A program made the translations under genes and the position numbers. A model generated the notes under the pieces. It had not been told where the DNA came from. It worked only from the letters and a program-made list of their open reading frames with translations, and did no database searches. Source: Yersinia frederiksenii ATCC 33641 (GTDB lineage Bacteria > Pseudomonadota > Gammaproteobacteria > Enterobacterales > Enterobacteriaceae). From it: a DNA stretch of 64,000 bases. The stretch lies in the NCBI RefSeq assembly GCF_000754805.1, contig NZ_KN150731.1, positions 752,098 through 816,097 of the forward strand, given 5' to 3'. Position 1 is the first letter of the stretch; the number at the start of each line of letters is the position of its first letter. Positions 55,388-64,000 of this stretch are shown here, one piece after another.

Positions 55388-55932
55388 AACAACGATTGCC
55401 TTGGCTGATTGTCCCTCTACTGGCCCTAATCTTGGGTATCGTGCTTTATAGCGGTTTAAATCGCGACCCACATCGCATTGAGTTAGCCGAGCAAAACCTG
55501 CCATTCCCGGCTTTTTCTTTATCTGAGCTTCAGCAGCCGAAACAAAATCTAACCAGGGAGCAACTGCTGGGCAAAGTGACCGTGATTAATGTCTGGGCCA
55601 GTTGGTGTGCCAGTTGCAAGCAAGAACTGGCGGCATTAGGGCAGATTGCCAGCAGCTTGAATGGGGTTCAGTTCTATGGGCTGAATTACCGAGACTCTCG
55701 TCAGGCGGCGCTGAATACATTGCAGCGCTATGGCAATCCTTATCAACAGAATCTCTATGATCCACAAGGCACTTTGGCCTTGGCAATGGGTGTGTATGGC
55801 ACCCCCGAAACCTGGCTAATTGATGCTAATGGGATTATTCGTCAGCGTTATGCGGGAGAAATGACTGCAGAGATATGGCAGCAACAATTTATGCCGCTAT
55901 TGGTGCAATTCGCTAAGGTAGATACGCCATGA
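55384..55932 (+). CDS. DsbE/CcmG-type thioredoxin-like protein in the nrf operon
   Basis: A 182-residue protein with one N-terminal membrane anchor and a periplasmic thioredoxin fold. The redox motif is WASWCASCKQEL; a cis-Pro is present in VYGTPETWLID. It probably keeps apo-NrfA heme-binding Cys residues reduced. E. coli nrf has no such gene, but similar genes occur in nrf or ccm operons of other bacteria. Start ATG at 55384 overlaps the nrfE stop. Confidence 0.88.
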   Translation: MKQRLPWLIVPLLALILGIVLYSGLNRDPHRIELAEQNLPFPAFSLSELQQPKQNLTREQLLGKVTVINVWASWCASCKQELAALGQIASSLNGVQFYGLNYRDSRQAALNTLQRYGNPYQQNLYDPQGTLALAMGVYGTPETWLIDANGIIRQRYAGEMTAEIWQQQFMPLLVQFAKVDTP

Positions 55933-56339
55933 AAGCCGTTTTGCTGATGTTATCTCTATTATTTTCACCTTGGGTAGTTGCTGATTTGGTGGATACCTAC
56001 CATTTTAGTTCGCCACAAAATCAACAGCAGGCATTAACCCTGGCAAAAGAGCTGCGTTGCCCACAATGTCAGAATCAAAACTTATTGGAATCAACATCCC
56101 CAATTGCACAGGATTTGCGTTTGGAGGTTTATCAATTAGTGGAGTCAGGGCACAGCTCAGCGGAGATTTTGACATTAATGACCCAGCGCTATGGTGATTT
56201 TGTGCTTTATCGTCCCCCACTGCGCAGCGCGACCTGGGTACTGTGGTTTGGGCCTGGTGTGTTGTTAATCGGCATACTGGGCGGGTTGGTTTTAAGAATA
56301 AGAAGCCGCTCGGCCTCAGATTCAAGAGGTTCGCGCTGA
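55929..56339 (+). CDS. nrfF: Heme lyase subunit NrfF (CcmH family)
   Basis: A 136-residue protein with signal segment, the redox motif LRCPQCQNQN and a C-terminal membrane helix (TWVLWFGPGVLLIGILGGLV). It works with NrfE and NrfG in heme attachment to NrfA. Overlaps its upstream neighbour by 4 bp. Confidence 0.93.
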   Translation: MKAVLLMLSLLFSPWVVADLVDTYHFSSPQNQQQALTLAKELRCPQCQNQNLLESTSPIAQDLRLEVYQLVESGHSSAEILTLMTQRYGDFVLYRPPLRSATWVLWFGPGVLLIGILGGLVLRIRSRSASDSRGSR

Positions 56340-57007
56340 TGATATTGGCATTCGGGCTGGCAATCTTTTTGCTCTTGATTGTGATGGGAATATGGAGGCC
56401 CTGGCTGGTGCAGCATGGTCGTCTGAGTTGGCGTTGGCCGTTCGGGTTCAGTCTGTTGGTCTTGGCGCTTATCTTGCTGGGGTATCAACAATTAGGCCAC
56501 TATACAGCGGTACAGCAGGAGGTTTTACGCCAGCAAGAAGCGACACGACTGAATACCATGCTGGATAAACAGAGTGGTGACCCTACCTTGTTTCGATTGC
56601 AACAGCGCATTCGTCAGGCGCCTGATAAGGGCGAGCTGTGGTTCAGTTTGGCGCAATATTATCTATATGGTAATGAGTTTGAGGATGCACTGGTTGCCTT
56701 ACAGCAGGCCGAACGTCTACAGGGGAGCAGTGCCGCGCTCGATGCGGCTCGGGCAGTGGTCTTTTATTACCAGTCAGGGCAAAAAATGACCTCTGATGTG
56801 CACTATTGGTTACAACAGGCGCTAACCAAAGAGCCATTGCAATACACCGCGTTGATGTTACAAGCCAATGATAATTTTAGCCATGCTCACTATGCTGAAG
56901 CCATCACTATTTGGCAGCGGTTACTGGACAGTGACAACCCTGAGGTCGACCGGGCAATAGTCATCCGTGCAATCACCTTAGCTCAGGTTATGCAGCAGGG
57001 CTCTTAA
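56339..57007 (+). CDS. nrfG: Heme lyase accessory protein NrfG (TPR)
   Basis: A 222-residue protein with two N-terminal membrane helices and a TPR region (LWFSLAQYYLYGNEFEDALVA; LQYTALMLQANDNFSHAHYAEA). NrfG recognises the C-terminus of NrfA in E. coli. ATG at 56339 overlaps the nrfF stop by one base. The N-terminal membrane part makes it somewhat longer and more CcmI-like than E. coli NrfG. Confidence 0.88.
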   Translation: MILAFGLAIFLLLIVMGIWRPWLVQHGRLSWRWPFGFSLLVLALILLGYQQLGHYTAVQQEVLRQQEATRLNTMLDKQSGDPTLFRLQQRIRQAPDKGELWFSLAQYYLYGNEFEDALVALQQAERLQGSSAALDAARAVVFYYQSGQKMTSDVHYWLQQALTKEPLQYTALMLQANDNFSHAHYAEAITIWQRLLDSDNPEVDRAIVIRAITLAQVMQQGS

Positions 57008-57046
57008 CTAAGCAGTGAACCCACTCTCAAATTACAGGCCAAAAAA

Positions 57047-57099
57047 GGCTCTGTCGCAGTAACGGAAAGAAGACGAAAGAATGAGGGCTACCTATTTTT
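57047..57099. mobile_element. IS6-family element end remnant
   Basis: ggctctgtcgcagtaacgg and the next 35 bp match the outer end of the IS6 relic at 26067-26122. Only the end is left, abutting the other IS6-type element at 57100. Confidence 0.6.
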
Positions 57100-57958
57100 G
57101 GGCTTGTTGCAAATAATGATAGCGGGTGATTTTACTCATAAACAAAGAGGAGTATTAGGCTAAAACCGTCTCAATATTAAAAAGGCAATTTATAAAGGTA
57201 GCTCTTTCCTGTACCCGAACATTCTGGTCGTCTCGGCGTAGCCAAATATCAAACTGGCCTTTATTTAGTCGTCGCAACGTTTCAAATCCCTGCAGCGTTG
57301 ACCAGGCTCGGTTTGGTTTTTTGAAACTGCTGGCTGCTTCCACTCATTTTTTGATGGGCATGGTCAGACTCTATTCGGTTGTTCAGGTATTTAACTTGCC
57401 GTTGTTTTGCATCATCCCGCAGCTTTCCTTCTTTGATTAAACGAGTGATAGCGTAACCGTATGATGAATGTTTATCGGTATTGAGCGTTTTAGGCTGTTT
57501 CTCAGTAGGATAAGGTTTTAGCACTCGCTTAAGAAATTAATAGGCGGCGTTTTTATTTCGTTTAGGTGAAAAGTAAAAATCTAATGTGGTGCCATGCTTA
57601 TTGATGGTGCGATAGAGATAAAACCATTTTCCGTTGACTTTGATATAGGTTTCATCAAGTTGCCATGAGGAGTCGGGGTAAGTGAATTGATATCGTTTCA
57701 ACTTCTTACGTAATACCGGTGCATATTCAATAAACCAACGGTAAATAGTAGAGCGATGAACGGAAATCCCACGCTCTGCCAGTATATCGCTGACATTGGC
57801 ATAACTCATCGGGGTTGAACCATATCAACGTAAGCACCACAGGATGCTCTCGGGAGCAAAATGCTTCCATTTGAAATCGTTAGGAGTCATGTGGGGTTAC
57901 TGAAGAAGGAATGAATAGCCTCAGTCTTCATGACAATTCCATTTTTTGCAACAAGCCC
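57100..57958. mobile_element. Defective IS6-family insertion sequence with both ends
   Basis: About 859 bp bounded by inverted ends: gggcttgttgcaaa at 57100 and its reverse complement tttgcaacaagccc ending at 57958. It encloses one broken transposase on the minus strand. I see no clear 8-bp target duplication; the left flank is the other IS remnant. Confidence 0.75.
57155..57890 (-). pseudogene. IS6-family transposase, broken by stop and frameshifts
   Basis: From ATG at 57890: MTPNDFKWKHFAPESILWCLR, a TGA where Trp is normal, then YGSTPMSYANVSDILAERG, STIYRWF and SWQLDETYIKVNGKWFYLY with the first DDE Asp. After a second break come TLNTDKHSSYGYAI (second Asp) and VKYLNNRIESDH (Glu). A third break precedes ALTLQGFETLRR-like C-terminal sequence. 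All catalytic parts are recognisable but cannot be translated as one protein. Confidence 0.8.
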
Positions 57959-58352
57959 CCTGGAAGCAGGTCGGACAACAGACCTGAGAAACCGGATGCT
58001 GGCAGCAGGCTTACCCCTTTGATGGTGACCATTCTTCGTTGGCAGATAATGTGGGTTGGCAGAGATGCAATGCAGGCTGGAGGTAAATAATGTGGGTTGA
58101 TTGTCATTTAATCTAGGCTTAAGGCTTTGTGAAAATCACCTAATATGGGTTGAAAACCGCCGTTGTTTGCAGGTCAGACGGTTTTCGATTGCAAGCCGTT
58201 ACAACTACTCCCGTATTGGGCACCATGATGCCGGAAATCTGCAAGGATCCACACCTCACTTGCCGAATCCTTCGCCGTTGTTAAATAGTTGGGAGGCGTT
58301 CATCTCATTCCTGTGAATTTTATACCCCTTCCGCTTGGGAAAGGGGTTGAGT
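57959..58352. other. Intergenic region between IS and sugar operon
   Basis: About 390 bp without a convincing gene. It contains one 8-bp hairpin (gaaaaccg at 58152, cggttttc at 58179) and a near-palindrome ccccttcc/gggaaagggg around 58325-58346 at the 3' end of the kinase gene that may act as its terminator. Confidence 0.4.
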
Positions 58353-59216
58353 TCAGGAAGATTTTCGAGAAACGTGCTCTGCGGCGGCCTGATTAGCGTT
58401 CGCTACGGCTTGTGCCAAAGGTTGCTCTTGCAGTAATGAAGCGCACAGCATACCCATAAAGCAATCCCCGGCACCGTGGGTACTGATCAGCTCAATTTTT
58501 TGTGCGGGCAAAGATTGGCTGCTTTTTCCCCTCTCACAGAAGGCAACTCCATGTTCACCGGCGGTGACGACAACGGCCTTAAAGCTGCCACCCAATGCCT
58601 CTGCCGCCGTGCAGGCTTGTTGCAGACTGTTGACCGCAATACCACTGAGATCTCTGGCTTCAACTGCGTTGACTACCAGCAGATCGATGCAGGCTTGTAG
58701 CGGGGCGCTTAGCACTCGGGCCGGAGCGGCATTCAGGCAAACCAGTGCGCCATGTTTTCTGGCTTCTGTAGCCGCTTGCAGATTCACCGCTTCGGGGACT
58801 TCATTTTGAAGCAGTAGCATGCCAACATCTTGCCACAAAGCCTCTTCAGCCAGTTGTTGGGAGTCAATCCAGTTATTGGCATTGGAAACCACGACGGCGC
58901 CGTAATCCCCTTCGGCATCCATAATAGCGACGCTCATGCCAGAAGGAACTGTGGTAATGACTTTAACCTGCTGGGTATCAACCCCATTATTTTGCAGTAC
59001 AGAGAGCAGGAACTTACCTGGGTCATCGGCACCAACTGCGCCAACAAAACTCACCTGTGCACCTGCAATGGCTGCCGAAACCGCCTGATTGCCACCTTTG
59101 CCACCGAATTTATACGTACAGCTGCTGCCGATTACCGTTTCGCCTTTTTCTGGCCGGTGGGGGGCTTGCAGCATAATGTCATAATGAAGACTGCCAGTGA
59201 CTACGATCTTATTCAT
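58353..59216 (-). CDS. Ribokinase-family (PfkB) sugar kinase
   Basis: A 287-residue carbohydrate kinase. The N-terminal GGKGGNQAV and the catalytic-site STHGAGDCFMGML are typical of ribokinase. It is the last gene of the ABC-sugar operon and probably phosphorylates the imported sugar. Which sugar is not clear. Confidence 0.88.
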   Translation of the reverse strand: MNKIVVTGSLHYDIMLQAPHRPEKGETVIGSSCTYKFGGKGGNQAVSAAIAGAQVSFVGAVGADDPGKFLLSVLQNNGVDTQQVKVITTVPSGMSVAIMDAEGDYGAVVVSNANNWIDSQQLAEEALWQDVGMLLLQNEVPEAVNLQAATEARKHGALVCLNAAPARVLSAPLQACIDLLVVNAVEARDLSGIAVNSLQQACTAAEALGGSFKAVVVTAGEHGVAFCERGKSSQSLPAQKIELISTHGAGDCFMGMLCASLLQEQPLAQAVANANQAAAEHVSRKSS

Positions 59217-59217
59217 G

Positions 59218-60075
59218 CTAGTACTCTCTTAGTGAGCGAACCGCCTGCTGGGTTTTCATCAGATTCTTTTCAGCCTTTTTCAAATCTTTTTTTGCAATCG
59301 CGACAAACAGTGCATCCAGGATATTAAGCTGAGCAATGCGTGCTGCGGCGTTTTCCCCAAGCAAATGCGAACCCTGTGAGGTTGAATTGAGAACCACATG
59401 CGCATTACGCGCAATGGGTGACTCGGCATAATTGGTGATAGCAATCACTTTGGCCCCGTTACGTGCCGCTAACTTAATAGGATCGTTGACCGCACGAGTA
59501 GCGCCGGAATGGCTGATTGCTATGACTGTATCATCATCCGATAAGATCGCCGCAGACATCAGCATGGTATGGGCATCATCGTATACTGCTGTTTTAATAC
59601 CGATTTTCAGCAGCTTATGTGACAGATCACGCGCGACGGTGGCTGAACCGCCTACGGCATAGAGATCGATGTGCCGTGCTTTAAACAGAATATCTGCAGC
59701 GCGGTTAAATTCAGAAACATCCAGAATAGAAATGGTTTCTTCTATTGCCTGAATAGAGGTCCTGAATACCTTTTCCAGTAATTGTTCCGACGAGTCATCA
59801 GGTTCAATTTCTGCATGCAAACTGGCCACTTCAGAATAGTTATAATCAATTAAACTACTTCTAAATTCCCGAAACCCTGAGAAGTTGAGTTTTTTAGCCA
59901 GCTTTACCACCATGGCCTCAGAAACTTTATTTTCCAGCGCAATCTCTTTTAATGAAGTCTGCTCTGATAAATCAGTTTTAGAGGTGATTGAGTCCACTAC
60001 TTTTCTTTCCAGTGGCGTCAGTTGTGGCAATCTCATGCGAATCTGAGCGCCTATTGCTCGCGGATCTTGCTTCAT
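59218..60075 (-). CDS. RpiR-family transcriptional regulator
   Basis: A 285-residue regulator with an N-terminal helix-turn-helix (SLKEIALENKVSEAMVVKLAKKL) and a C-terminal SIS sugar-phosphate-binding domain (IDLYAVGGSATVARDL; AISHSGATRAVNDP). It likely senses a phosphorylated sugar made by the kinase and controls this operon. It sits between the kinase and permease genes and abuts both. Confidence 0.9.
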   Translation of the reverse strand: MKQDPRAIGAQIRMRLPQLTPLERKVVDSITSKTDLSEQTSLKEIALENKVSEAMVVKLAKKLNFSGFREFRSSLIDYNYSEVASLHAEIEPDDSSEQLLEKVFRTSIQAIEETISILDVSEFNRAADILFKARHIDLYAVGGSATVARDLSHKLLKIGIKTAVYDDAHTMLMSAAILSDDDTVIAISHSGATRAVNDPIKLAARNGAKVIAITNYAESPIARNAHVVLNSTSQGSHLLGENAAARIAQLNILDALFVAIAKKDLKKAEKNLMKTQQAVRSLREY

Positions 60076-61046
60076 TACTTGCCTCGTGTGGCTCGGTCAA
60101 TCAACATAGCTATGATAATAATAAGGCCAGTAGCAAGCAATTGATAAAAGGCCTGAATATTAAGAAGTGTCAATCCGTTACGTAACGATCCAAGGATGAT
60201 GGCACCGACCAGCGTGCCGATAATGCTGCCTTTCCCCCCCATCAGCGAAGCCCCACCAATAGCGGCTGCGGCGATTGCATCAAGCTCCCATAAATTCCCC
60301 ATGGTGGGTTCGGCAGCGCCCAGACGGCCAATCAAAATCAGTGAGGCCAGCGAGGCTAATAACCCGGAAATCACAAAGACGGTGACTTTGGTTCGTTTAA
60401 CTGGCACACCGGCTACACGAGCCGCTTCTTCATTACCACCGACGGCGAGAATATATTCACCTAGCGGGGTTTTATTCATGACAACCCACAGGATAACAGC
60501 GAGGGTAACGACAATGATGATCGGACTTGGTACACCGAATATCTCACTGTTGATGAAATTGCGGAACTCCATCGGGATACCAAAAACAGGGTTACCGTTG
60601 GTAAAAATCAGCGCCATAGCGCGAAACAGTGATAACCCACCCAGGGTAACGATGAAGGGCTGTAATCCGGCGTAAGCAATCAATGTACCGCTGAATACGC
60701 CACACAAGGCGCCAACGCCTAAGGTGGCCATTACGGCTAACGGTATCGGCACGCCCGCTACCATCAAGGTCGCACCCAGAACTGCCGATAAAGCTGCGGT
60801 CGGGCCAACCGAGAGATCAATACCGCCAGAGATAATCACCAGCGTCATACCAAGCGCGATAATGCCGTTAATTGAAGACTGCTGAAGTATATTCAACAGA
60901 TTAGGCACGGTTAAAAAACCCGGTGTGAGTAGCGAAAAGGTAACCACAATAATCAGTAAACCAATAAGCGTGCCTGCATCACGCAGATTAAACTTAAATA
61001 ACGTTGAGGACGGTTCTTTAGGCTGAGTATTACCCTGTGTCATCAT
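60075..61046 (-). CDS. Sugar ABC transporter permease, RbsC family
   Basis: A 323-residue membrane protein. The conserved LGMTLVIISGGIDLSVGP and AIGGASLMGGKGSIIGTLVGA are RbsC/AraH-family signatures. It forms the channel of the importer with the ATPase upstream. It shares one base with the regulator stop. Confidence 0.92.
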   Translation of the reverse strand: MMTQGNTQPKEPSSTLFKFNLRDAGTLIGLLIIVVTFSLLTPGFLTVPNLLNILQQSSINGIIALGMTLVIISGGIDLSVGPTAALSAVLGATLMVAGVPIPLAVMATLGVGALCGVFSGTLIAYAGLQPFIVTLGGLSLFRAMALIFTNGNPVFGIPMEFRNFINSEIFGVPSPIIIVVTLAVILWVVMNKTPLGEYILAVGGNEEAARVAGVPVKRTKVTVFVISGLLASLASLILIGRLGAAEPTMGNLWELDAIAAAAIGGASLMGGKGSIIGTLVGAIILGSLRNGLTLLNIQAFYQLLATGLIIIIAMLIDRATRGK

Positions 61047-61086
61047 AATAATGGCCTTAAAAATAAATGTAAGTTACAGAAGTTTT

Positions 61087-62580
61087 TTAATTCAGATCGT
61101 TAATCGCATAACGAGCGATATTCTCTTCTGTAATATCGTCGCCTTTAAGTTCCATGGTGATTTTCCCCTCACGCATCACCAATACCCGATCGGAGATGCG
61201 AATGATTTCTGGCATTTCAGAGGAAACCACCACAATAGCTTTACCTTGCCTGGCTAATTTCTCGATTAAATTATAAATTTCAGACTTGGCACCAATATCG
61301 ATCCCTCTGGTGGGCTCATCAAACAGAAAAACTTTGTTATCTGCAGCCACCCAGCGGCCAATAATCACTTTTTGCTGGTTGCCACCGCTTAATGTGCCGA
61401 TGGGTTTTTCTATATTCAGCGGGCGTAGGTTTAAGTCGGTCATGACTTCTAGCGCCAACTGATTCAATCTTGCTTTCTTTATCAACCCGTAGCGGGTGAA
61501 GTGGCGCATTGAAGGGAGCGCTATATTCATCTTCACTGCACGTTCTTTGATGATGCCTTCTTTCTTACGATCTTCTGGCACCAGTCCAATACCTGCTCGA
61601 ATGGCAGAGCTGACATTGAGATTTTTCACCGGCGAACCTTCAATCAACACCTGGCCACTGCTCTTGGTGTCAATACCGGCAATCAATTTCAGCAGTTCGG
61701 TTCGCCCGGCCCCTACCAAACCTGCAATCCCCAGCACTTCACCCGCCTGTACGGTGAAGCTGGCTGGCAAGACGGTTTTGTCGCGCCCAAGCCCTTCGAT
61801 TCGCAAGATCTCTTTATCAGTGACAAAAGATTGGTGCAGCACTTTCTCAATTTTGCGCCCCACCATTTTGGTCACAATGGTTTCTTCCGTTTCGTCGCAA
61901 ATATTCACTACGCCGACCTGTTTACCGTCGCGCAAAATTGTGGCTCGATCGCAGACTTTAAAGATCTCATTCATTTTATGAGAGACATAAATCAATGAGA
62001 CGTTCATCGATTTAAGATCAGCGATCAATTCTGCCAACCGCTCGAATTCGCGCGGCGTCAGACTTGATGTGGGTTCGTCCATGGCAATGATTTTTGCCTC
62101 ATCAAGCAACGCTCTGGCTATCTCCACAATCTGTTGTTGGGAAACTTTCAGATTCTTGATCGGCTCGTTGGGATCGATGGTAGGGTCGAGCCGCCTAAGG
62201 ATCGCTTTGGCCCGTGCGTACTGGGCTTTCTTATCCACGAATAGGCCCTGGCATTGCGTCAATGGTCGCCCAAGGAACATATTTTGCGCTACGGAGAGTT
62301 CAGGAACATGCTGCAGTTCCTGGTGAATCATGGCGATACCCGCCTGACGAGCAGATAGTGGGGTTTTCATCTGGATGACTTGCCCATCCACTTTAATTTC
62401 GCCAGAATCTGCCGCCCGTACCCCAGAGAGAATATTCAACAGTGTCGATTTCCCGGCCCCGTTTTCACCGATTAAGGCATGGACTTCTCCATACTTTACC
62501 GAAAAGTCCACATCCTGAACTGCGGCTGCGTTGCCGTAGGTTTTATTGATGCCACGCATCGTTAAACAAAACTGTTCCAT
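61087..62580 (-). CDS. Sugar ABC transporter ATPase, RbsA family (two nucleotide-binding domains)
   Basis: A 497-residue protein with two ATPase domains: Walker A GENGAGKST and signature-side LKVSQQQIVEIARALL in the first; the degenerate GLVGAGRTE and LSGGNQQKVIIGRW in the second. The ATG at 62580 is chosen for its ggaggg ribosome binding site; upstream in-frame codons are not conserved. It powers the importer. Confidence 0.93.
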   Translation of the reverse strand: MEQFCLTMRGINKTYGNAAAVQDVDFSVKYGEVHALIGENGAGKSTLLNILSGVRAADSGEIKVDGQVIQMKTPLSARQAGIAMIHQELQHVPELSVAQNMFLGRPLTQCQGLFVDKKAQYARAKAILRRLDPTIDPNEPIKNLKVSQQQIVEIARALLDEAKIIAMDEPTSSLTPREFERLAELIADLKSMNVSLIYVSHKMNEIFKVCDRATILRDGKQVGVVNICDETEETIVTKMVGRKIEKVLHQSFVTDKEILRIEGLGRDKTVLPASFTVQAGEVLGIAGLVGAGRTELLKLIAGIDTKSSGQVLIEGSPVKNLNVSSAIRAGIGLVPEDRKKEGIIKERAVKMNIALPSMRHFTRYGLIKKARLNQLALEVMTDLNLRPLNIEKPIGTLSGGNQQKVIIGRWVAADNKVFLFDEPTRGIDIGAKSEIYNLIEKLARQGKAIVVVSSEMPEIIRISDRVLVMREGKITMELKGDDITEENIARYAINDLN

Positions 62581-62599
62581 AAACCCTCCATAGCCTGAC

Positions 62600-63640
62600 T
62601 TATTGTTGTGCAAGCAACTGGCGCAGTTTCTCGTTATCTTTCGTTGAGAAAGCGTCCGCATTTTCTTTGGTGATCAAGGCTTGTGGGGTAGAGACCACGC
62701 GTGAAATCTTCTGTCCGTCAATCAGGCGCAACATGACTTCCATAGCCACTTCACCGGTCAGCACAGGGAAACTGTCTACCGTGCCGGTTAGCTCTCCGCG
62801 TTTAATGGAAGCGTAGGCATCAGAGATGCCATCGGTACCAAATACCGCGGTCTGGTTGGTTTTGCCCTGTGCGCGTACTGCCTCTACCACTCCGAGCGCC
62901 ATCCCGTCATTGTTGGCATAGAAGCCAATTAGGTCCGGGTGCTGTTGCAGAATAGTGCTGGCGGCGTTATAGGCATTTTCACGACTCCAGTTGGCCGGCA
63001 CACTGGCAACAATAGAGAACTTGCCGTTGGCATTGAGGGTTTCCTTGAACCCTTTAGTGCGCTGTGCGGCAGCATAAACACCGGCCTGGCCCTCAATCAC
63101 TGCGACTTTTCCACCTTCTGGATGATGTTTGATAAACCAGTTGGCAACCCGGACACCGTTGTCTTTCTGCACGTTACCGACGTAATGGGCGGCGCTTGGC
63201 ATGACCGCATCGTTAACGTTAACCACTGGGATGCCTTTACTTTTGGCTACTTCATTCGCCGGCTGTAGGTTGGCGTCTGTTTGCGGGGAAACCAGTAGGC
63301 CATTAAAACCTTGGGAGATTAAGGTTTCCGCGATTGATAACTGGCCTAGCTGATCGTCTTCATTAGCTGCGGCCTGATAGGCCACGGTAATACCATATTT
63401 CTTGGCGGCTGCTTGGTAGCCTTCTCCAAGGGAACGCCAGTATTCATTGGTGAGCGTTTTGGATACGCCGCCAATTTTCAGTTTGCTATCTACCGCAGGC
63501 ATGGGGCCATATTTGACGGTCAGTTCCGTCCAGTCTGTGCGGTCCGGTTCGGTATCAGACTGCAGTGGTGGTAAATCGGCAGCATAGACACTGGTGCAAA
63601 ATAGGCTAGAGGCGAGTACAGAGAGTAAGTGCTTTTTCAT
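62600..63640 (-). CDS. Periplasmic sugar-binding protein, RbsB/TorT-like family
   Basis: A 346-residue secreted binding protein with signal peptide MKKHLLSVLASSLFCTSVYA. Periplasmic-binding-protein type 1 motifs include GFNGLLVSPQTDANL and GFYANNDGMALGVVEAV. It has a longer N-terminal extension than RbsB. The ligand is probably a monosaccharide but cannot be named. Confidence 0.9.
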   Translation of the reverse strand: MKKHLLSVLASSLFCTSVYAADLPPLQSDTEPDRTDWTELTVKYGPMPAVDSKLKIGGVSKTLTNEYWRSLGEGYQAAAKKYGITVAYQAAANEDDQLGQLSIAETLISQGFNGLLVSPQTDANLQPANEVAKSKGIPVVNVNDAVMPSAAHYVGNVQKDNGVRVANWFIKHHPEGGKVAVIEGQAGVYAAAQRTKGFKETLNANGKFSIVASVPANWSRENAYNAASTILQQHPDLIGFYANNDGMALGVVEAVRAQGKTNQTAVFGTDGISDAYASIKRGELTGTVDSFPVLTGEVAMEVMLRLIDGQKISRVVSTPQALITKENADAFSTKDNEKLRQLLAQQ

Positions 63641-63701
63641 CTTCTATCCTTGGTGTTGTTAGTTATTATAATAGGCACCCTTAGGCGCCAGGTTACGGGC
63701 A

Positions 63702-64000
63702 CTATTTAGCCAGCATGATGTCGTTGACAATTTGCTGTGAGGCTACGGCATCTTGCTTGCTGATGGCGTTCATCAACGCTGGGTTGTTGTCTAGTTTCTT
63801 GCATAACGTTAGTAAACGGGTCACTGTCGCGATATTGGTTTCGGCTTCACGTACCGGATCCAAGCCGCTGGCGTCCGGGAAGGTATCGAAGTAGTAGGCT
63901 CCCTGATAGCCATCTCGCTGCATCTGCCAGAGGAATTCCAATGTCGCCCGCGGGTTGACGGACGCGGCCATCAAACCATCATCACGTTTGCCCCAGCCAT
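63702..64000 (-). CDS. TIM-barrel sugar isomerase/epimerase, C-terminal part (runs off the window)
   Basis: The frame is open to the window edge and encodes WGKRDDGLMAASVNPRATLE, then YQGAYYFDTFPDASGLDPVREAE and ends IVNDIMLAK. This resembles the C-terminus of xylose-isomerase-like or rhamnose-isomerase-like TIM barrels. Its place at the head of the ABC operon suggests that it isomerises the imported sugar. Confidence 0.7.
   Translation of the reverse strand, partial: GWGKRDDGLMAASVNPRATLEFLWQMQRDGYQGAYYFDTFPDASGLDPVREAETNIATVTRLLTLCKKLDNNPALMNAISKQDAVASQQIVNDIMLAK

Noticed and set aside
58101-58316. 71-codon frame before the sugar kinase
   Set aside because: No family signature, and codon content is not typical; probably intergenic.

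Overview
The window looks like a chromosome segment of an enterobacterium, most likely a Yersinia. This rests on the gene families present (inverse autotransporter/invasin proteins, AIDA-type autotransporters, an E. coli-like nrf operon, the cmt/ygg cluster) and not on any database search. It mixes conserved metabolic operons with accessory blocks, and decayed IS6-family pieces lie at several of the joints.

Positions 1-17021 are a surface-protein region. A truncated autotransporter gene runs off the left edge on the minus strand. A three-gene inverse-autotransporter (invasin-like) locus follows at 791-5949. Three large autotransporters lie at 6463, 9972 and 14375, sharing nearly identical barrels and carrying different numbers of 19-residue passenger repeats. 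A LuxR-type regulator follows the first, and a broken copy of that regulator follows the second. The left-edge gene and the 6463 gene have matching 5' ends in opposite orientation, so the invasin locus sits between inverted repeats. A short motif (consensus close to tttgggatatttcc) recurs 190-280 bp upstream of all five surface genes.

Positions 17022-36767 hold a giant cyclic beta-1,2-glucan synthase (NdvB/Cgs), an orphan single-module A-T-R reductase (adenylation, carrier, thioester reductase), and the cmtB-cmtA-yggP-yggF-yggD-yggC PTS operon. IS6 transposase relics lie at 26067, 29537 and 35785. Next come a 42-nt poly-A run and a collapsed opgC (glucan acyltransferase) gene.

Positions 36807-49084 are the most unusual part. 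A glycogen-phosphorylase-family enzyme is followed by a response regulator with a PP2C phosphatase domain, a STAS anti-sigma antagonist, a sugar nucleotidyltransferase, an RsbW-type ATPase, a CHASE/PAS hybrid histidine kinase with phosphotransfer domain, and a GGDEF response regulator. This resembles a partner-switching module combined with a phosphorelay and c-di-GMP output, probably controlling glucan or polysaccharide metabolism. The phosphatase gene contains a G10 tract that could make it phase-variable.

Positions 49085-57007 hold a decayed parD antitoxin, a promoter region with FNR-like and NarL/NarP-like sites, and the complete nitrite-ammonification operon nrfABCDE-(dsbE-like)-FG. Positions 57047-57958 hold an IS6-type end remnant and a defective IS6-family element. 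From 58353 to the right edge, on the minus strand, is a sugar ABC-transporter operon with a ribokinase-family kinase, an RpiR regulator and a truncated isomerase-like gene. No tRNA, rRNA or CRISPR array was recognised.
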